A stretch of 64,000 bases of DNA, from positions 61,807 to 125,806 of the forward strand of contig JASAND010030736.1 of assembly GCA_030248195.1 (NCBI GenBank). The letters run 5' to 3'. Made by a program: the position numbers and the translations under genes. This DNA comes from Trissonchulus latispiculum (taxonomy: Eukaryota; Nematoda; Enoplea; Enoplida; Ironidae). The number at the start of each line of letters is the position of its first letter. The stretch's first letter is position 1. Below are positions 19,859 to 31,859 of the stretch, one piece after another. The notes beneath the pieces were generated by a model. That model saw only the letters and a list, made by a program, of their open reading frames with translations. It was not told the origin of the DNA and did not search any database.

Positions 19859-20161
19859 AAGGCGCTAGAAGGAGTCTCTTTCTAAGCGTGGGCACTGTAT
19901 CACCATTTTTAGGAAGCAGTATCATAAAGGGGTTTTATCGAGTTCTCCAATCCAGCAGCTATTAAATTACCATGGCTGGAAGCTCAATCGCAAATCGCAT
20001 TGTCAATAGTGTGCCGTTCAAAACGACCATAACTCAAATTAAGGCAGCTGTTTGTAGCAAAGGCTTAGGTCCGTAGCAGGAAGGAGAAATGAGGGGTGTT
20101 CATATACTTCTATTCAGAAATTAAAACTTTCACAAGAAACGCATATCAGCAGAAATTACTA

Positions 20162-21040
20162 ATGTGGAAGTCATATTGGATTTTCAGACAAATCTGATTT
20201 GACTGAACATTCATTTCAGTCAAACTGGATTTGACCTTCAAATTGAACTTTCTTTTGTTAGAAGACTTGAAAATCCAGTATGACTGAAATATATTGAGTC
20301 AAATCCAATTTGACGTTTTTCGTTTCAGTCACACTGAAATTTTGTAAGGATTGTCACTTTTATACTTGAAATACATTAGTTAGTAAGCTTATGCAGTAAT
20401 GCAGAGTAAGAGCAGGTCTAGGTAAGATGAAGTGTCTGGCACAATACTTCATTTTGTCTCTGGCATCGTGTCCTGAGTTAATGTGGGCTTACTTCGTCGT
20501 AGATATCTTCAAAAGGCAGATGATACAAGACATCGGCGTTAGGGTTTCTTTGTTTTTATAATTTTCAGAGTATTTCCGACGGTAAGAACATCATACTTTC
20601 TTAAAAGGTTTTTCTCCCGATTTGATTGGTCTGACGAATTCTTGGTCTGTGCGAGCTGAATTGCTTCAGCAGTCGCACAATATGCTTCTTGATTCCATGG
20701 TCGTTTCAACTGACATTTATGCTGCGTATAGTGTTCGTTCAACTGTCTGTAAAACTAGGATTTTTCGTCGTATGCATCGGTCATGCTAACAAGTTAACAA
20801 GTATAACTAATTGTTAGCAAAATTTCATGATACAAAGTTAAAAATTTAATATCTTCATTGAATTTCGGTGTGACTGAAACGAAAAACGTCAAATTGGATT
20901 TGACTCAATATATTTCAGGCATACTGGATTTTCAAGTCTTCTAACAAAAGAAAGTTCAATTTGAAGGTCAAATCTAGTTTGACTGAAATGAATGTTCAGA
21001 CAAATCAGATTTGTCTGAAAATCCAATATGACTTCCACAT
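20162..21040. mobile_element. Foldback element (879 bp), arms of about 184 bp
   Basis: The left arm from ATGTGGAAGTCATATTGG to TTTCAGTCACACTGAAATT (20162-20345) is mirrored by 20857-21040. The arms are rich in TTTGACTGAA and TCAGTCAAA motifs, themselves short inverted repeats. No ORF is found in the loop. It lies downstream of the CNBP-like gene. Confidence 0.85.
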
Positions 21041-21162
21041 ATACGTACATTATATACTTACAAATAAAAATAGAATATATTATTAATATTCATAATAGCA
21101 ATGTTTGAACTGGAGGACCCCGCTGAGACAGATAGAGACGACAACAACGGCTGGGTTTGTAT

Positions 21163-21223
21163 TTAGTCAACTTCGTCCTCAGGCTTGGGACAGTCCTTTG
21201 CGATATGATCAGACCCGCCACAG
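21163..21223 (-). CDS. CNBP: CNBP-like exon 5 (completes knuckle 8, acidic tail, stop)
   Basis: After TTGATTTTAG the exon reads C-TGT-GGC-GGG. Joined to exon 4 it completes [14 protein letters not shown], a perfect knuckle, then PKPEDEVD and TAA (21165-21163). The exact restoration of a zinc knuckle across the junction is strong evidence that the exon is real. Confidence 0.82.
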
Positions 21224-24200
21224 CTAAAATCAACACACACAGAAATAAGCAGAACTGTTTGAAATATTCAACTAATTAAGCATACAGACAACCTGGAATT
21301 TAGGAAAACAGCCGGAGGTGTTTCGTCTCAAAAGAATACAACTTATGCTGGCAGCAAAACGGTAGGCAGTGAGGGGAGGGAAAACCTAAAGTAAAGAGTT
21401 TATTTGAATTTTGAAAAATATCATCTCCCGCCCAAATTGCTGTTCCACCTAAGACGCTGGTTCGGGTTTGCGTATTTTTGGATTTAAACGCACATTGTTG
21501 CCGTTGAAATTCATTGTTTATCTAATTGCGGTTGCACTTGCTTACAGTGCACACTGCACTCAACCAACAAAACACGACAAAGTTACAGTATATACGTAGA
21601 CACAACACAAGCGATGTTGGGAGAACATTTCAGTTACGCGACTGTGGCGCCGCAAAGGCCGCATGGTTAAGGCGATCGACTAAGTATCGAACAGTCCGAG
21701 GTTCAAATCCCGACGGCCACAATGCTTTTACAAAATATCTTCTTGAGCAACGGCCAAAGCACATATATATGGCTCCAGCCAATCCAGCAGTCTATCCATA
21801 ACTGGTCGGTAAATGGGTACCACTGTGGTGGGTGGAAGGTAACAGGAGAGGAGTCTGCATTCTGGCTTAAGCCTAATGAAGGACTGCCCCCTTCCACAAA
21901 TGCAGTCAACACTTGAGTTGTGATTCCTGGCTTCGGGCTGAGAATCCGGAGATAAGCACCAGCACCCTGTAACCGTATGTAGGCCGGAGTTCTCTCCAGG
22001 GGTCACTCTAACTTTTCCTTACTTTACATACGTATATATACATGGATAAGCTGTATATACCTACTTAGAGCAAGAAAAGTTCAGTCCAGCTCCACCACCG
22101 CCACCAGCACCGGCAGTCTCATCGCCGGCTTCCTCTCCAGATCCTTCCTCTCCTTCTCCCGGTTTGGCCCCTTCATCCTCCTCTCCCTCATGCTTGTCTC
22201 CACCCGAGGGCGGCGGCGGCGAATTGTGAGCCACTCCGCCCTGGTCACACTCCCGGGCAATGTGGCCAACCTCACCACAGTTGTAGCAACGGGGGCCGCC
22301 CTCACCACGACCACCCTCACCACCGCCACGCTCCGTACAGTCCCGGGAGATGTGGCCCATACGACCACAGCTGTAGCACTGCAAAATACAAAACGTTGCA
22401 TACACACAGATGTTGCATACACACATACGTGGCGTAGATAGATCTTTGCTTCGGGGAGGGCGGATCTTTGGCAAGTCAGGAAGGTGTGGGTGTCCCCGGA
22501 TATTGAGCAATTATTTTACCGTGCACAATCGTATCTTTCAATTTTTTTGAAAATAAAATTGAGTTTTTCAATCAAAAACTGCTAGAGAACCTAATAGTAA
22601 ACATCATATACAGGGATACATACCACGCATCCTATTTTGTCTTGGTGTCGATTAGGAGCCATGGTAGTATTGTAAGAACAAATGAAAGCTACATTTGTTC
22701 ATACGCCAAAACATTGCTTATAAGCAGGTGCACATTCATGGCAAATTAACAAATCAACATCCAACAACCTATGTTAGTAAGTGCATGCGACCTCTGCCAG
22801 ACCAGAGTTCACGATACAGGCGGCTCATCAATTTACATATATAATTCTTTAATACTAAAGTTGAAATTTTTAACATTTAAAACTTTTTAAAGCTGTTGAA
22901 CCCGCAGAAGTTGAGAAGTTTTGAAAATTTAGACACGAAAGCAATTTTTTCTAAGCACTTTCTTGCTGTTTTATTTCAGATCAGCAAATAACATCGTTAG
23001 AGCTAGTATTGTACGTGTGGTCGGGCAGTGGAGAAACCAATGTCGCGAAGAAATAGGACCTGCGGATATTAAAAAGGGGGTGTCCACGGTAAAACGCAAC
23101 GAGGGGTGTGGGCGGTGGAGCCCATCAGAAGTTGAAGAATTTTTCAAATTTAGCCTCCCTGAGGAATTAATTCTGAGCACGTTCTTTATTAAGGAGGGGC
23201 TACTAAAATCGACTTGCCCCGACTTTGTCCGATTAGCCTACTTTTTGGCGAATATATAGAGCATGCGTGTGGTCAAAAATTATCGGGTGCTGAAAGCTTA
23301 GCTGCCTTCCAGCCATGTGCAGCCGTCGCCATTCTTCTTCTGTGGCAGCCGGCGGACGAATCCATATGGCCGTCGCCTTTATGTGCCCGACACCCCTTTC
23401 ACAACTACCAACATAATTAATTAAAAATCGTTGCTGGCTTAGCTACCTACTTTCAAGGCTGTCACTTGCCAATGTGATTTGGCACATGTGCCCCTATCCA
23501 GGCCCGCACCCAGGATTTTGAAAAGGAAGGGTCCAAGGTAAAATGCAAGGGGGCTCTGGGGGGCTCTGGCTCCGCCCCCCAGAAGTTGAAGAATTTTTGG
23601 TTTTCTACCAAAAAACGGTGTATTGGATGTTTATTTCTTGCAAGAAGTAAATTAACGAAAATGTTTGAAAAATAGCCGTTGTTGCCATAAAAATAGCAAA
23701 AAATTTTCATTTTGCTACTCCAAAAGGGAGGGGTCTAGACCCCTTGAACCCCCCTGGGTGCGGGCCTGCCCCTGTCCGAAAAAATACTAGAATCTGTATC
23801 TTATCTGCATCTAAGGGAACTCTTCAAAGTTGAAGTTTCGGCAAAAATTCAAAAATTTTTGGCTAACGAAAGGAAAATTTTACTACTAGTGCGAGCTATA
23901 AGGCTGTAATTTGGCATATACAGTGGCCCAATAGCTGCACTCATTTGTGCCAAATGGCAAGAAATTCTGCCTCCAGAAAAAATTTTTCAACTTTTAATCT
24001 TCAAAAATTGCCAAAATCGACAATCTTAGTCTGGCGTATCCTAAGTAGAAGCTTTCTGCAGCCGTAGAAGTCACAAACCTTCACTGATCGAGCTGAAATT
24101 TGATGTGGGTGTATTTTCCACCATACTGAGTTCAAATATCTTAAAGAATTTAGTTTCAAAAAATTTGATTTTTTTCGATTTATATGGTACCATTGCCCAA

Positions 24201-27200
24201 AAAAGGCGATTTGGCAATTTTTGAAGATTAAAGTTGATAAAATTAAAGAAATGAAACTAAATTAATGAAATTAAAAAGAAATATGGTCCAAAGGCGTGAA
24301 ACTGTTTCTAAAAATGGAGACTGAGTCTGGCCAACAATATAACATTTATGTACGTATGTACCTTGATACGCTCAGCCGGTCCTCGATTGCATTCCCTGGC
24401 AAAGTGGCCAGGACGGCCGCAGTTGAAGCAGCCGTCTCTCCCGCCTCCACCGCCACCGAAGCCACCACGACCACCACTACCACCAGAACCACCACTTCGA
24501 CGATTACAGTCACGGGCAAAATGACCTGAACGTCCGCAGTTGTAACAATCTGAAAAATGTGAGATAAGATGACATAGGAAAGAAAAAGTAGGAGAGGAAA
24601 AGTATATATATACAGATTCAAAGAAATATTCGTATATACGTCGTTAGTTTTAGTTTATGATTTGTACGTATTTTAATCTGTACTCTATTCAAAGAATAGA
24701 CAGTAGATCAGCAAAGATAATCGATAGAACAGCCGCTAATTCACGGATCCACAAGGGATACAAAGGAATCAATAAAATATCAGTCCAAAACGTGAATACC
24801 CAAAACAACGTTCACCTTTCTTCACGGACTGATGGTTCACCGGTTCACCTTTGGGCTGATATTTTACTTAGTAGACAGTAGATCAAGTGCTACAAAAAGG
24901 CAGTGTGTCATGTGACTAACTTCCAGGTGCTCCTCCAGGACCCCCAACAGAGTCATAGTCCTGCTGCTGAGTGCAGTCTCTGGCCAGGTGTCCAGTCCGA
25001 TTGCAACGATAGCAGCGATCCTCACTCTCCGAACAGTCACGTGCCAGATGACCCGATCTATTGCATCGATAGCAACGATCTGGAAAACAAACAATCATAT
25101 TATACATTTATATACAATAGTAAACACCATAAAACATAGATATGCCGTGTTAAAGAGTGAATATATACGTACGGAACGTTGCACAATACCGGTTTGCAAG
25201 TAGTCAAGAGGCACACATAGGGGGCCCCGCCTCCCCAGCTCAGAAACCAGACATACAGGAAAATGTTTGTTGGCTACGCGCTGCGTGCGCGTGCGCGCTA
25301 CTGTCGTGCCTTCGGAGCAAGCTTAACTCATTTTTAGTTAATTTATAGCGCGGCTGGAAAAGAAAACCCATCGGCAGTGTGAGACAGCCATATGAGCTAG
25401 ATCAGATTATGATAGCCTATCTTAAAGAGCGTCCAAAACTACCCTAGGGGGTGTATTATTGTAGTCTCCGGTGCTTCTCAGCAAATTTTTTGGGGGTTTG
25501 AAAATTTTGAAATTTTTGGTCCCAACATGGGGGTCAGACAGGGTCAACTTTGGTGTGTCACCCTGAACTACTGGAAAGACCTAGGGCAAAACGGATTATA
25601 GTGATACAGAGGTTATGTCTTAAGCTTCACGACGACATATGCTGTTTGGTTCTAATGCCTGTAGTGCGACCTGGGGGTTAACTTCATTCGGCGGGAAAAG
25701 AAACCCACATGCGGGAAAAGAAAACCCAATTTTCAAAATGGAATATTTTTCAAACCGTTAGCAACAAAGGTCATATTAACAATTAAATTTGTTTAACAGA
25801 GCCTCTAGATTGAATTGGTGGAGGCTTTACCTGTCATCATTCCATTATGTGTAGCCCAGATGATCAAATTGTGGCATGCTGCCATTTCAAGCCAAATTTG
25901 CAATTTTGGCCAAAAATGCTTATTTGCGTTAAAATGGTCTAGTTTGGCTCAAAATACAACAAAAGCTTGACTGCTATACGACAGAATGTTCAAACTGCAG
26001 AAAATAAGCAAATCTAAAAATTTTCCAAAATTTGCCTATCTTTTACGTGTTAAACATACGAAATTTTGAAATATTAATTTGGCTTACATTTTCGCACAAA
26101 TATTGATATTTTTCGATGCAGACGTAATATATAAAAACAACCTGCTCTTTCGAATGATGCAGTCAAAATAGTTCTGGCACCCTTCTAGCAAAAAATTCAG
26201 AATGGGTTTTCTTTTCCCGCATATGGGTTTTCTTTTCCCGCATTGGGTTTTCTTTTCCCATCTGTTTCGTCGAAAATTTCCCACTAACGGTAAGTGCTAG
26301 AGATATTTTATGGCTCATTTTGAAGCTCTTCGTAAGGCCTCATGGTAGTTATCGTTAGATTTTCGATTTGTAGCTTAATAAAAAAATTACAGCGAAAATT
26401 GGAAAATTTGGGTTTTTATTTCCCGCCGCGCTATAGTTTCTTAGTTTTAGTTTATAAACCTTTCCATACCATTTTAACATTTCAAACTTCTGAAGGGGCT
26501 TCGGTACCAGATCCCTCCAAACGCTTGTAGGTGCTGGCTTACTTCTACTGGGGGGGGGTGGTGGGCAGTGGCGCAGCCGGGACTTTGTGACGGGGCATGC
26601 GGACATGGGTGTATCCAAGGGGGGGGGGCTGGGTTTTCTTTAGTGGGGGGTGGGGGCGCCCCCCCCACTTTTTTGGGCTTCCCCCCACTCTCTATAAGGT
26701 GCCCGGAAAATGCCAAATTTGAAGGATTTTTGGTCAAAAATTTTCCGGCTTTGTCTACATGTTTTGGTCAAAAATCGTCTATTTTGGTACTAAAACTTGA
26801 TTTTTGAGCACTTTCGAGCTTAGTTGTAGCAGTATGTAGAAAACACGCAATTTTTACGATATTTTTAGCATTTTTAGTCCATTTTATCCCCCCCCCACAA
26901 GTAAGTGGGGGGGAGCTCCCCCCCCCCAATTGTTTGGCCTAGAGAAAACCAGGAGGGGGTCAGGAACATCCTCTTTCCGTCCGAGCCCTCTGGATTTTGG
27001 GGGGAGATAATAAAAAAATTGAGCTCTCTTCTGATATTTTTTAAGACTTTGAAACTGGGAAGCTCGCCTCCCCTACACGGGGGAAATGGGGGATGTACAA
27101 AAAATAATTGGAGGCCGAGCAAGATCAAGGCACAGTATACCTAAATTTTCATCTAAAAAGCTAAAATGCGCTTTATAAATTAGCTAAAAATTGAGGAATC

Positions 27201-30200
27201 TTTGAAAATTTTACCTCGCAAACTTTTTCGACACGTTTGGGCGACAGCAATTACTAATTACTAATTAACGACAGGACCTAGAGAGGCGATTTATATACCA
27301 AAATGACAGTCTAGACAGGGCTTGATAAGACAATAATTTATAGCCGGATCGCTCCATTGGGTAGTTCTGCAGAGTCCAAAAAGTGATACCTTGGTTTTTT
27401 CCCCGACCTCTATACATGAGGCATTGCGAAGAGCTTCAAAGTGAGCCATAAAATATTGCTCTAACCCTTACAGTTGATGAAATTAGACCAAACCGCGACT
27501 GAAAACCCAATGCGTTGAAAACCTCACCCCGATGTCTTTTGCTAGAAGTTTGCCAGAACAATGTTGGCTGCTCCATTCGAAATAACGGGTTGTGTTTAAG
27601 GTGGTAATTCCTGTTGGAGACATCAACTTTGAACCGTTATTACACACTCATTACTTGGAGTTAAGGGGGGGGGGGTCCACCATGAAAAATTTTATGGTCA
27701 CGGATTTTGCTCATTTTCACACAAAATTTTGTCACATATGTCCTGCATATCGAGTTTTAATTTCGAGTAGTTTCGTTCAGTACTTAACGAGTAACCTGCT
27801 ATTGATTGCATGCAATTTGAAAACAAGTGAAAACGGCGGTGCCGCAGCAAATAAAGGCACTTTACACCTGAACTTCCTTGAGAATGGAGCTTCATTCGGT
27901 TGTATGTTTGTTATCTGATGCAAACAAAGAAGTTAGGGTAGCTTTTAATGGGAAAACTTTTCTTTATTACTTTATTTTGTGATTTTAGGGAGTAGCACCG
28001 GCGCTGGAAAGCCTTGAAAACGAAAATCATTTAACGGCCGATAACTTGAATTTGGTGCATTTTCGGGCAATAGTCCAAGAAGAAAAAATGTTCAGGACAA
28101 TGAGAGCTTTCGATTGATATAAAATTTAACATATTTCGAAAAATTTGAAAAATCGCTATTTTTGAGATTATAGTTGTCAGACCCCCATATTTAACCACAG
28201 CGACCGACTGGGTGCACTATCCTGCACCATTTGTGCCCAAACTTGACCTAAAGTCATCAATAATGGTGCGCAAATAGATAGTTTAACATTTTACAGGTCT
28301 GTGTTGCCATAGCTCTATGTTATTTGCCAAAAATCGGAAATTTTCAAAATTTTGCTAAATATTGAGATTTCTGCGCCAGAGAAATCTCGAAATCGGACAG
28401 AGCTAACCAGGATCAATTGGTAGCGTTCGAATTGTCCTGTCATAAGCTGTGATTTGTAGGAAGTAGAATTTTTAATTAGGCCTTACAGCTTTCAGAATAT
28501 TTCATCAAAGTTGCTGACCCCCAATTCCATCGTTGCAAAACAGTCAAATTTGGCTGTTCGCAAACTTAAAAAATTAATTAAAAATTTTTGAAGGCCTAAA
28601 TTAAAATTCTGCTTCCTACAAATCACCCTTCTAGATCGTATTTATGATATAAGATGGACGTTGAAGTGATCCGTTTTGTCGTTGGCGAGATTTCTCTGGC
28701 GCACGGAAAAAATCACCACTTTTTCCGTTTCCTATGTTTAACACATACTGACATCAACTTTGAGGCGAAATTACTCGCTAACCGTAAGAGCTCCGACCTT
28801 CATTTCAAAAACTCGTTAAAATATACCAATTGGACAACAAAATATGTGAAAATGAGCAAAATCGGAGATGGTCGAAAAATCGGCCAAAAATGGACCCCCC
28901 CCCCCTTAAGAAACCATTTTTATATCAAAGTGTAGCTTAAGGTGCTGGTATCCTTTTGTGCAGTGCTTTTGTGGTGATTTGGGTCCATTGGGTAGTTTTT
29001 GAGAAATCGATGTTCAAAACAAAATAATCGCAGTTTTGCTAAAATGGTTTTTCGGGAATTCTCTAGCTTAAATCAACAAACTCCAGCGAATAGGCATTGA
29101 TAAAATGTGCAATTAGACGATGTGTCCATTGAGTATAAATAAGTCATTGTCTGTAAGATTTGGCAGCAATTTTGAAAAAGCTGACTTCTTCAAAAACGGC
29201 CATTTTTTGACCCCAAAAATAGTTTTTGGCTCATACTGCCTTTACCACTAGAGATAGCTCAAAGGTTGTAAAACAATAAATGTTCATTTTGGTACCCTCA
29301 CTCCAGCCTTAACAACCAATCCGGTGTATCGACTACGTACTGAGAGAATAATGGCAAAAACCAAAACTTTCCTATCTTTACACCCAAAAATCCGGGACTG
29401 GTCCCAGAATGTGAAAGAGCACGAAAATAATGTATATATTTGGAAAGATTCATCCACTTTCATAAAGAATTGAAGCTTGTAGTGTTGAATTTACACAAAG
29501 CGATACCAGCACCTTAACATTTTCCCTTTTTAATGAATATATAGGTATACAATGAAACTTTGATTTGAGAAACGTTTTTAACGGATTCTTGAAGAAGTGC
29601 AATTTTTCCAGATCTTTCGCAGACTGAAGTAAATTTTTTCGTGAGACATCGGTTACATCGTTCGATGCGGCTATCAAATAGTTGAACACCCTTTTTAATT
29701 ATTCTGAAAACGCTCTTCGTTATGGAGGAATTAGCTAAAACGTATGCGCAACCTACATTTTGCCTACTTTTATCAACTTTAATTTTGATTATGCAGTTTT
29801 AATTTAAACTTAATTAGCGCCGACGGCGCAAAATTATTGCTTTTCTTCTTGCTCTGTTTTGTAGAAAATAATTTTTTACCTCCGAATCCTGACGGGGCAT
29901 GCGGCCGCATGCCCCGCATGCCCCCTGGCTGCGCCCCTGGTGGTGGGGTCCCCCATTCGGCGACCTCCCCCCCATTCGAGGAGCCCCCCATAACCCCAAA
30001 AATTGCCATTTTTACCATTTTTAGCCTAAATTTCAAAAAATCTTCCGGCTTCGCCGGATTTTTACCTAATTTTCCACTATTTTAGCTTAAAAACACCAAA
30101 AATTAGTTATTTTTAGCGATTTTTAGCAATTTTTACACAAAAACTTAAAAATGTGTCAAAAAATATGCCCCCATATTCGGTGAGCCCCCCTCCATCGATG

Positions 30201-31783
30201 GGGGGGCTTCTTCGAGCCCCCCCCCCATAAATTTTGGCCTAGAAGTAAGCCAGCAGGTGTGGTCTGCCCACCTCAAAAAATGTTTTATGGGCGCCACTAA
30301 TGTATATGTAATGTAATGTAAACACATGCAATCAGTCTATTAAGCTTTAACTCATGCTATTAAAGTTTAATCGAGTGTATCTGTACGTTATATGTAAGTT
30401 TTTCTGGACGACAATGTTTCCTGGGCTTATTCTAGTGGGGGGTGGGTGGGGGCCCCCCAAAATTCGGCCCCACCCCAAGAAAAATTCCCTAGAATAAGCC
30501 CAGGTTTCTGGACACAAAACAATTGCGAATAATGATTTACACAAAATGGACAAAAATTCCACAAAACAAAATTTTCGTAATGAGTTTGGCTACAAAATGC
30601 TTAATGTCAGCTTTATAATCCATTGAATATTCTATTTTGTAAAAACACGAACATAATACTTATGCAATCGTTCGTAGTTAATACGTCTCAAACAAAGCGT
30701 AAATACGTACATTTAAACATGCAATAAGCAAAACCGACATATTATATGTACTAGGTTTTCCGGAAAAAAGTGGAGCGGAAAAAAGAGCTTTTTTCGGTTT
30801 TCTCGACAAGTCAGAGCCTCACAAAATTTGTTTCAATCATCAATCCTCAATCCGTCATACCAAAAATTTCTGGATGAAAACCTCAGTCAGAGACAGGGGC
30901 GCACCCAACTTCTGGGGGGCTGCGCGTGCGCCCCCTGCTTTCGCATTTCTGTGAATGATTAATTATATTTAACTACCTCAGCCAATGAAACCAACTACTA
31001 CATGTTTGTTCTCAAAGCACAAAACATGTGTAGAAATTTAAAAAATTTCAACATTGTTGCCGCCCCCCTGTCAGAAAACTCTGGGTGCGCCACTGGTCAG
31101 GAGACTAAAATTTAGATTTTCTAAGTGGAAAATTAAATCGTTTTTCACATTTCCACATTAAACAGCATCGAAGCTTAGTACAAATTACAATGTCAATAGA
31201 GCGGGAGTTTGTTGGTTGCAGCCCCAGAAGAGAAATTTTTAAAAATAACTATTTTATATTGAACCATAGTAGAAACTTGCAGTCTTGATAAATTTGAGAT
31301 TCACTTCCGCATTTTGGCTTCGTCATTCAATTTTTTCACATTTTTACATTCAAAATTTTTCCGACAGAAGAGCGCCCCTCCCACGATTCCATAATTTTAC
31401 CAGATTCCATAAATAAATTTAATCTAAAAATAGTTCAATTTTTAGCTCAGAAACAGTTAAAACATGCCGCACTGAACCATTTTTGAAAAAATTTTAGCCC
31501 CCCCCCTCTCTCACAACTCCTTCCCTCCCGAAACTTTGGCCTCTTTCTAGGAAAAAGAAGCACAAACCTGGTTACGAACACACTTAGTGCATGCACACTT
31601 TATATATATAATATCCCTACACCTCAGACACACTATAGACTCACCCCGAACCACGGAACCTCTTCCACGACCACGAAACCCACCACCAGAACGAAAACCA
31701 CCTCGATCACCACCTTCCGCCGGCGCGTTCCGACATTCCCGGGCAAAGTGACCCTTCTGATGACATCGATAGCATTCACTCAT
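21163..31783 (-). CDS. CNBP: CNBP-like multi-CCHC zinc-knuckle nucleic-acid-binding protein, five coding exons (about 286 aa)
   Basis: Joining exons 31783-31645, 25079-24921, 24549-24362, 22378-22065 and 21223-21163 gives an 861-nt frame; all splice sites are GT-AG and the phases agree at each junction. The protein has eight CCHC knuckles (C-x2-C-x4-H-x4-C): one in exon 1, two each in exons 2, 3 and 4, and one created at the exon 4/5 junction. Knuckle 1 is followed by an RGG-type segment ([15 protein letters not shown]), the architecture of vertebrate CNBP, which binds G-rich single-stranded RNA and DNA and acts in translation and transcription. Differences are a glycine-rich spacer in exon 3 and an acidic Glu/Gly-rich insert before the last knuckle. 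Intron 1 is about 6.6 kb and full of transposons. A TTTCAG just before the ATG suggests an upstream non-coding exon. Confidence 0.9.
21643..22006 (+). repeat. tRNA-derived SINE, copy 2, in intron 4 of the CNBP-like gene
   Basis: The tRNA-like head (21643-21721) has GTGGC/GCCAC acceptor-like pairing, TGGTTAAGGCG and the B box GGTTCAAATCC. The body matches copy 1 through GGTCGGTAAATGGGTACCA and CTCCAGGGGTCAC. It is inserted antisense to the host gene. Confidence 0.85.
22065..22378 (-). CDS. CNBP: CNBP-like exon 4 (knuckles 6 and 7, acidic region)
   Basis: It follows TATTTTGCAG and encodes [14 protein letters not shown] and [14 protein letters not shown], then a Pro and Glu/Gly-rich acidic stretch. 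A GTAGGT donor (22064-22059) joins it in phase 2 to exon 5. If the intron is retained, the frame ends one codon later at TAG (22063-22061), giving a protein that closes with FSCSK. Confidence 0.85.
23499..23768. mobile_element. hAT-type MITE (TIR CAGGCCCGCACCCAGG), copy 1
   Basis: The 16-bp ends CAGGCCCGCACCCAGG and CCTGGGTGCGGGCCTG are perfect inverted repeats, flanked by 8-bp CCCCTATC and CCCCTGTC. An 8-bp duplication and CAG-start termini are hAT hallmarks. It lies in intron 3 of the CNBP-like gene. A diverged relative is visible at about 23040-23190. Confidence 0.88.
23987..24235. repeat. Small inverted repeat in CNBP intron 3
   Basis: CTTTTAATCTTCAAAAATTGCC (about 23989-24010) is complemented at about 24208-24235. 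The interval has TTTTTCGATTT and AAAAAATTT tracts. It may be an old MITE. Confidence 0.45.
24362..24549 (-). CDS. CNBP: CNBP-like exon 3 (knuckles 4 and 5, glycine-rich spacer)
   Basis: It follows ATTTTTCAG and encodes [14 protein letters not shown] and [14 protein letters not shown] separated by a Gly/Ser-rich linker. It ends in phase 0 at GTACAT. Confidence 0.9.
24921..25079 (-). CDS. CNBP: CNBP-like exon 2 (knuckles 2 and 3)
   Basis: It follows TTTTCCAG and encodes [14 protein letters not shown] and [14 protein letters not shown]. It ends in phase 1 at a GTTAGT donor (24920-24915). Confidence 0.9.
25344..26435. mobile_element. Non-autonomous TIR element (1.09 kb) in CNBP intron 1
   Basis: The ends TATAGCGCGGC-GGAAAAG and CCGCCGCGCTATA form terminal inverted repeats of about 27 bp with few mismatches. 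GCGGGAAAAGAAAACCCA repeats occur subterminally on the left (25691-25735) and inverted on the right (26200-26265). TA on both sides would fit a TA target duplication. No transposase is present. Confidence 0.78.
26629..26952. mobile_element. G-rich MITE with CTGG-TTTTCT-TAG termini
   Basis: CTGGGTTTTCTTTAG at the left is approximately complemented by CTAGAGAAAACCAG at the right. Long G and C runs sit just inside each end. It is related to the CTGGGCTTATTCTAG family at 30421, 35293 and 56238. The target duplication is obscured by flanking G runs. Confidence 0.6.
27145..28448. other. Intron 1 sequence with no recognised element
   Basis: A+T-rich DNA within the long CNBP intron. An isolated GAGCTTTCGATTGATA copy of the satellite core motif lies at about 28107. 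ORFs here lack coding features. Confidence 0.45.
28449..28625. repeat. Small MITE-like inverted repeat with 35-bp arms
   Basis: GTGATTTGTAGGAAGTAGAA at the left is mirrored by TTCTGCTTCCTACAAATCAC at the right with few mismatches across about 35 bp. Total length is 177 bp. Confidence 0.65.
28996..29375. repeat. Dispersed repeat, paralogous to 9348-9740
   Basis: It shares ordered blocks with 9348-9740 (GAAATCGATGTTCAAAAC, AAAATGTGCAATTAGAC, AAGATTTGGCAG). Together they define a dispersed family without recognised ends. Confidence 0.72.
29895..30257. repeat. G/C-run-rich dispersed repeat
   Basis: Poly-C and poly-G tracts surround a CTTCCGGCTTCGCCGGAT hairpin and a CCATCGATGG palindrome. The right edge reads GGCCTAGAAGTAAGCCAG, a variant of the CTGGGCTTATTCTAG MITE terminus. 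The same layout recurs at 36200-36552. Confidence 0.55.
30421..30503. mobile_element. CTGGGCTTATTCTAG MITE (83 bp), 5-bp target duplication GTTTC
   Basis: Perfect 15-bp ends CTGGGCTTATTCTAG and CTAGAATAAGCCCAG are flanked by GTTTC (30416-30420 and 30504-30508). It is the shortest copy of the family and lies in CNBP intron 1. Confidence 0.88.
30894..31095. mobile_element. hAT-like MITE with CAGGGGCGCACCCA termini
   Basis: The ends CAGGGGCGCACCCA and TGGGTGCGCCACTG are inverted repeats with one mismatch. Flanks GTCAGAGA and GTCAGGAG look like a decayed 8-bp duplication. No ORF. Confidence 0.7.
31645..31783 (-). CDS. CNBP: CNBP-like exon 1 (start codon, knuckle 1, RGG box)
   Basis: ATG at 31783-31781, then [14 protein letters not shown] and an Arg/Gly segment. 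The exon ends in phase 1 at a GTGAGT donor (31644-31639). Confidence 0.88.
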
Positions 31784-31859
31784 CCTGAAATCTCCTCTCT
31801 TCTTCTTCTGCTTCTTACTACGTAATCTTTACCGCTGATCAAATGCCTTTATTTCAGTA

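Noticed and set aside
22081..22441. Alternative-frame ORFs over CNBP exon 4 on both strands
   Set aside because: They are shadows of the exon's GC-rich coding sequence; only the knuckle-bearing frame has spliced continuity.
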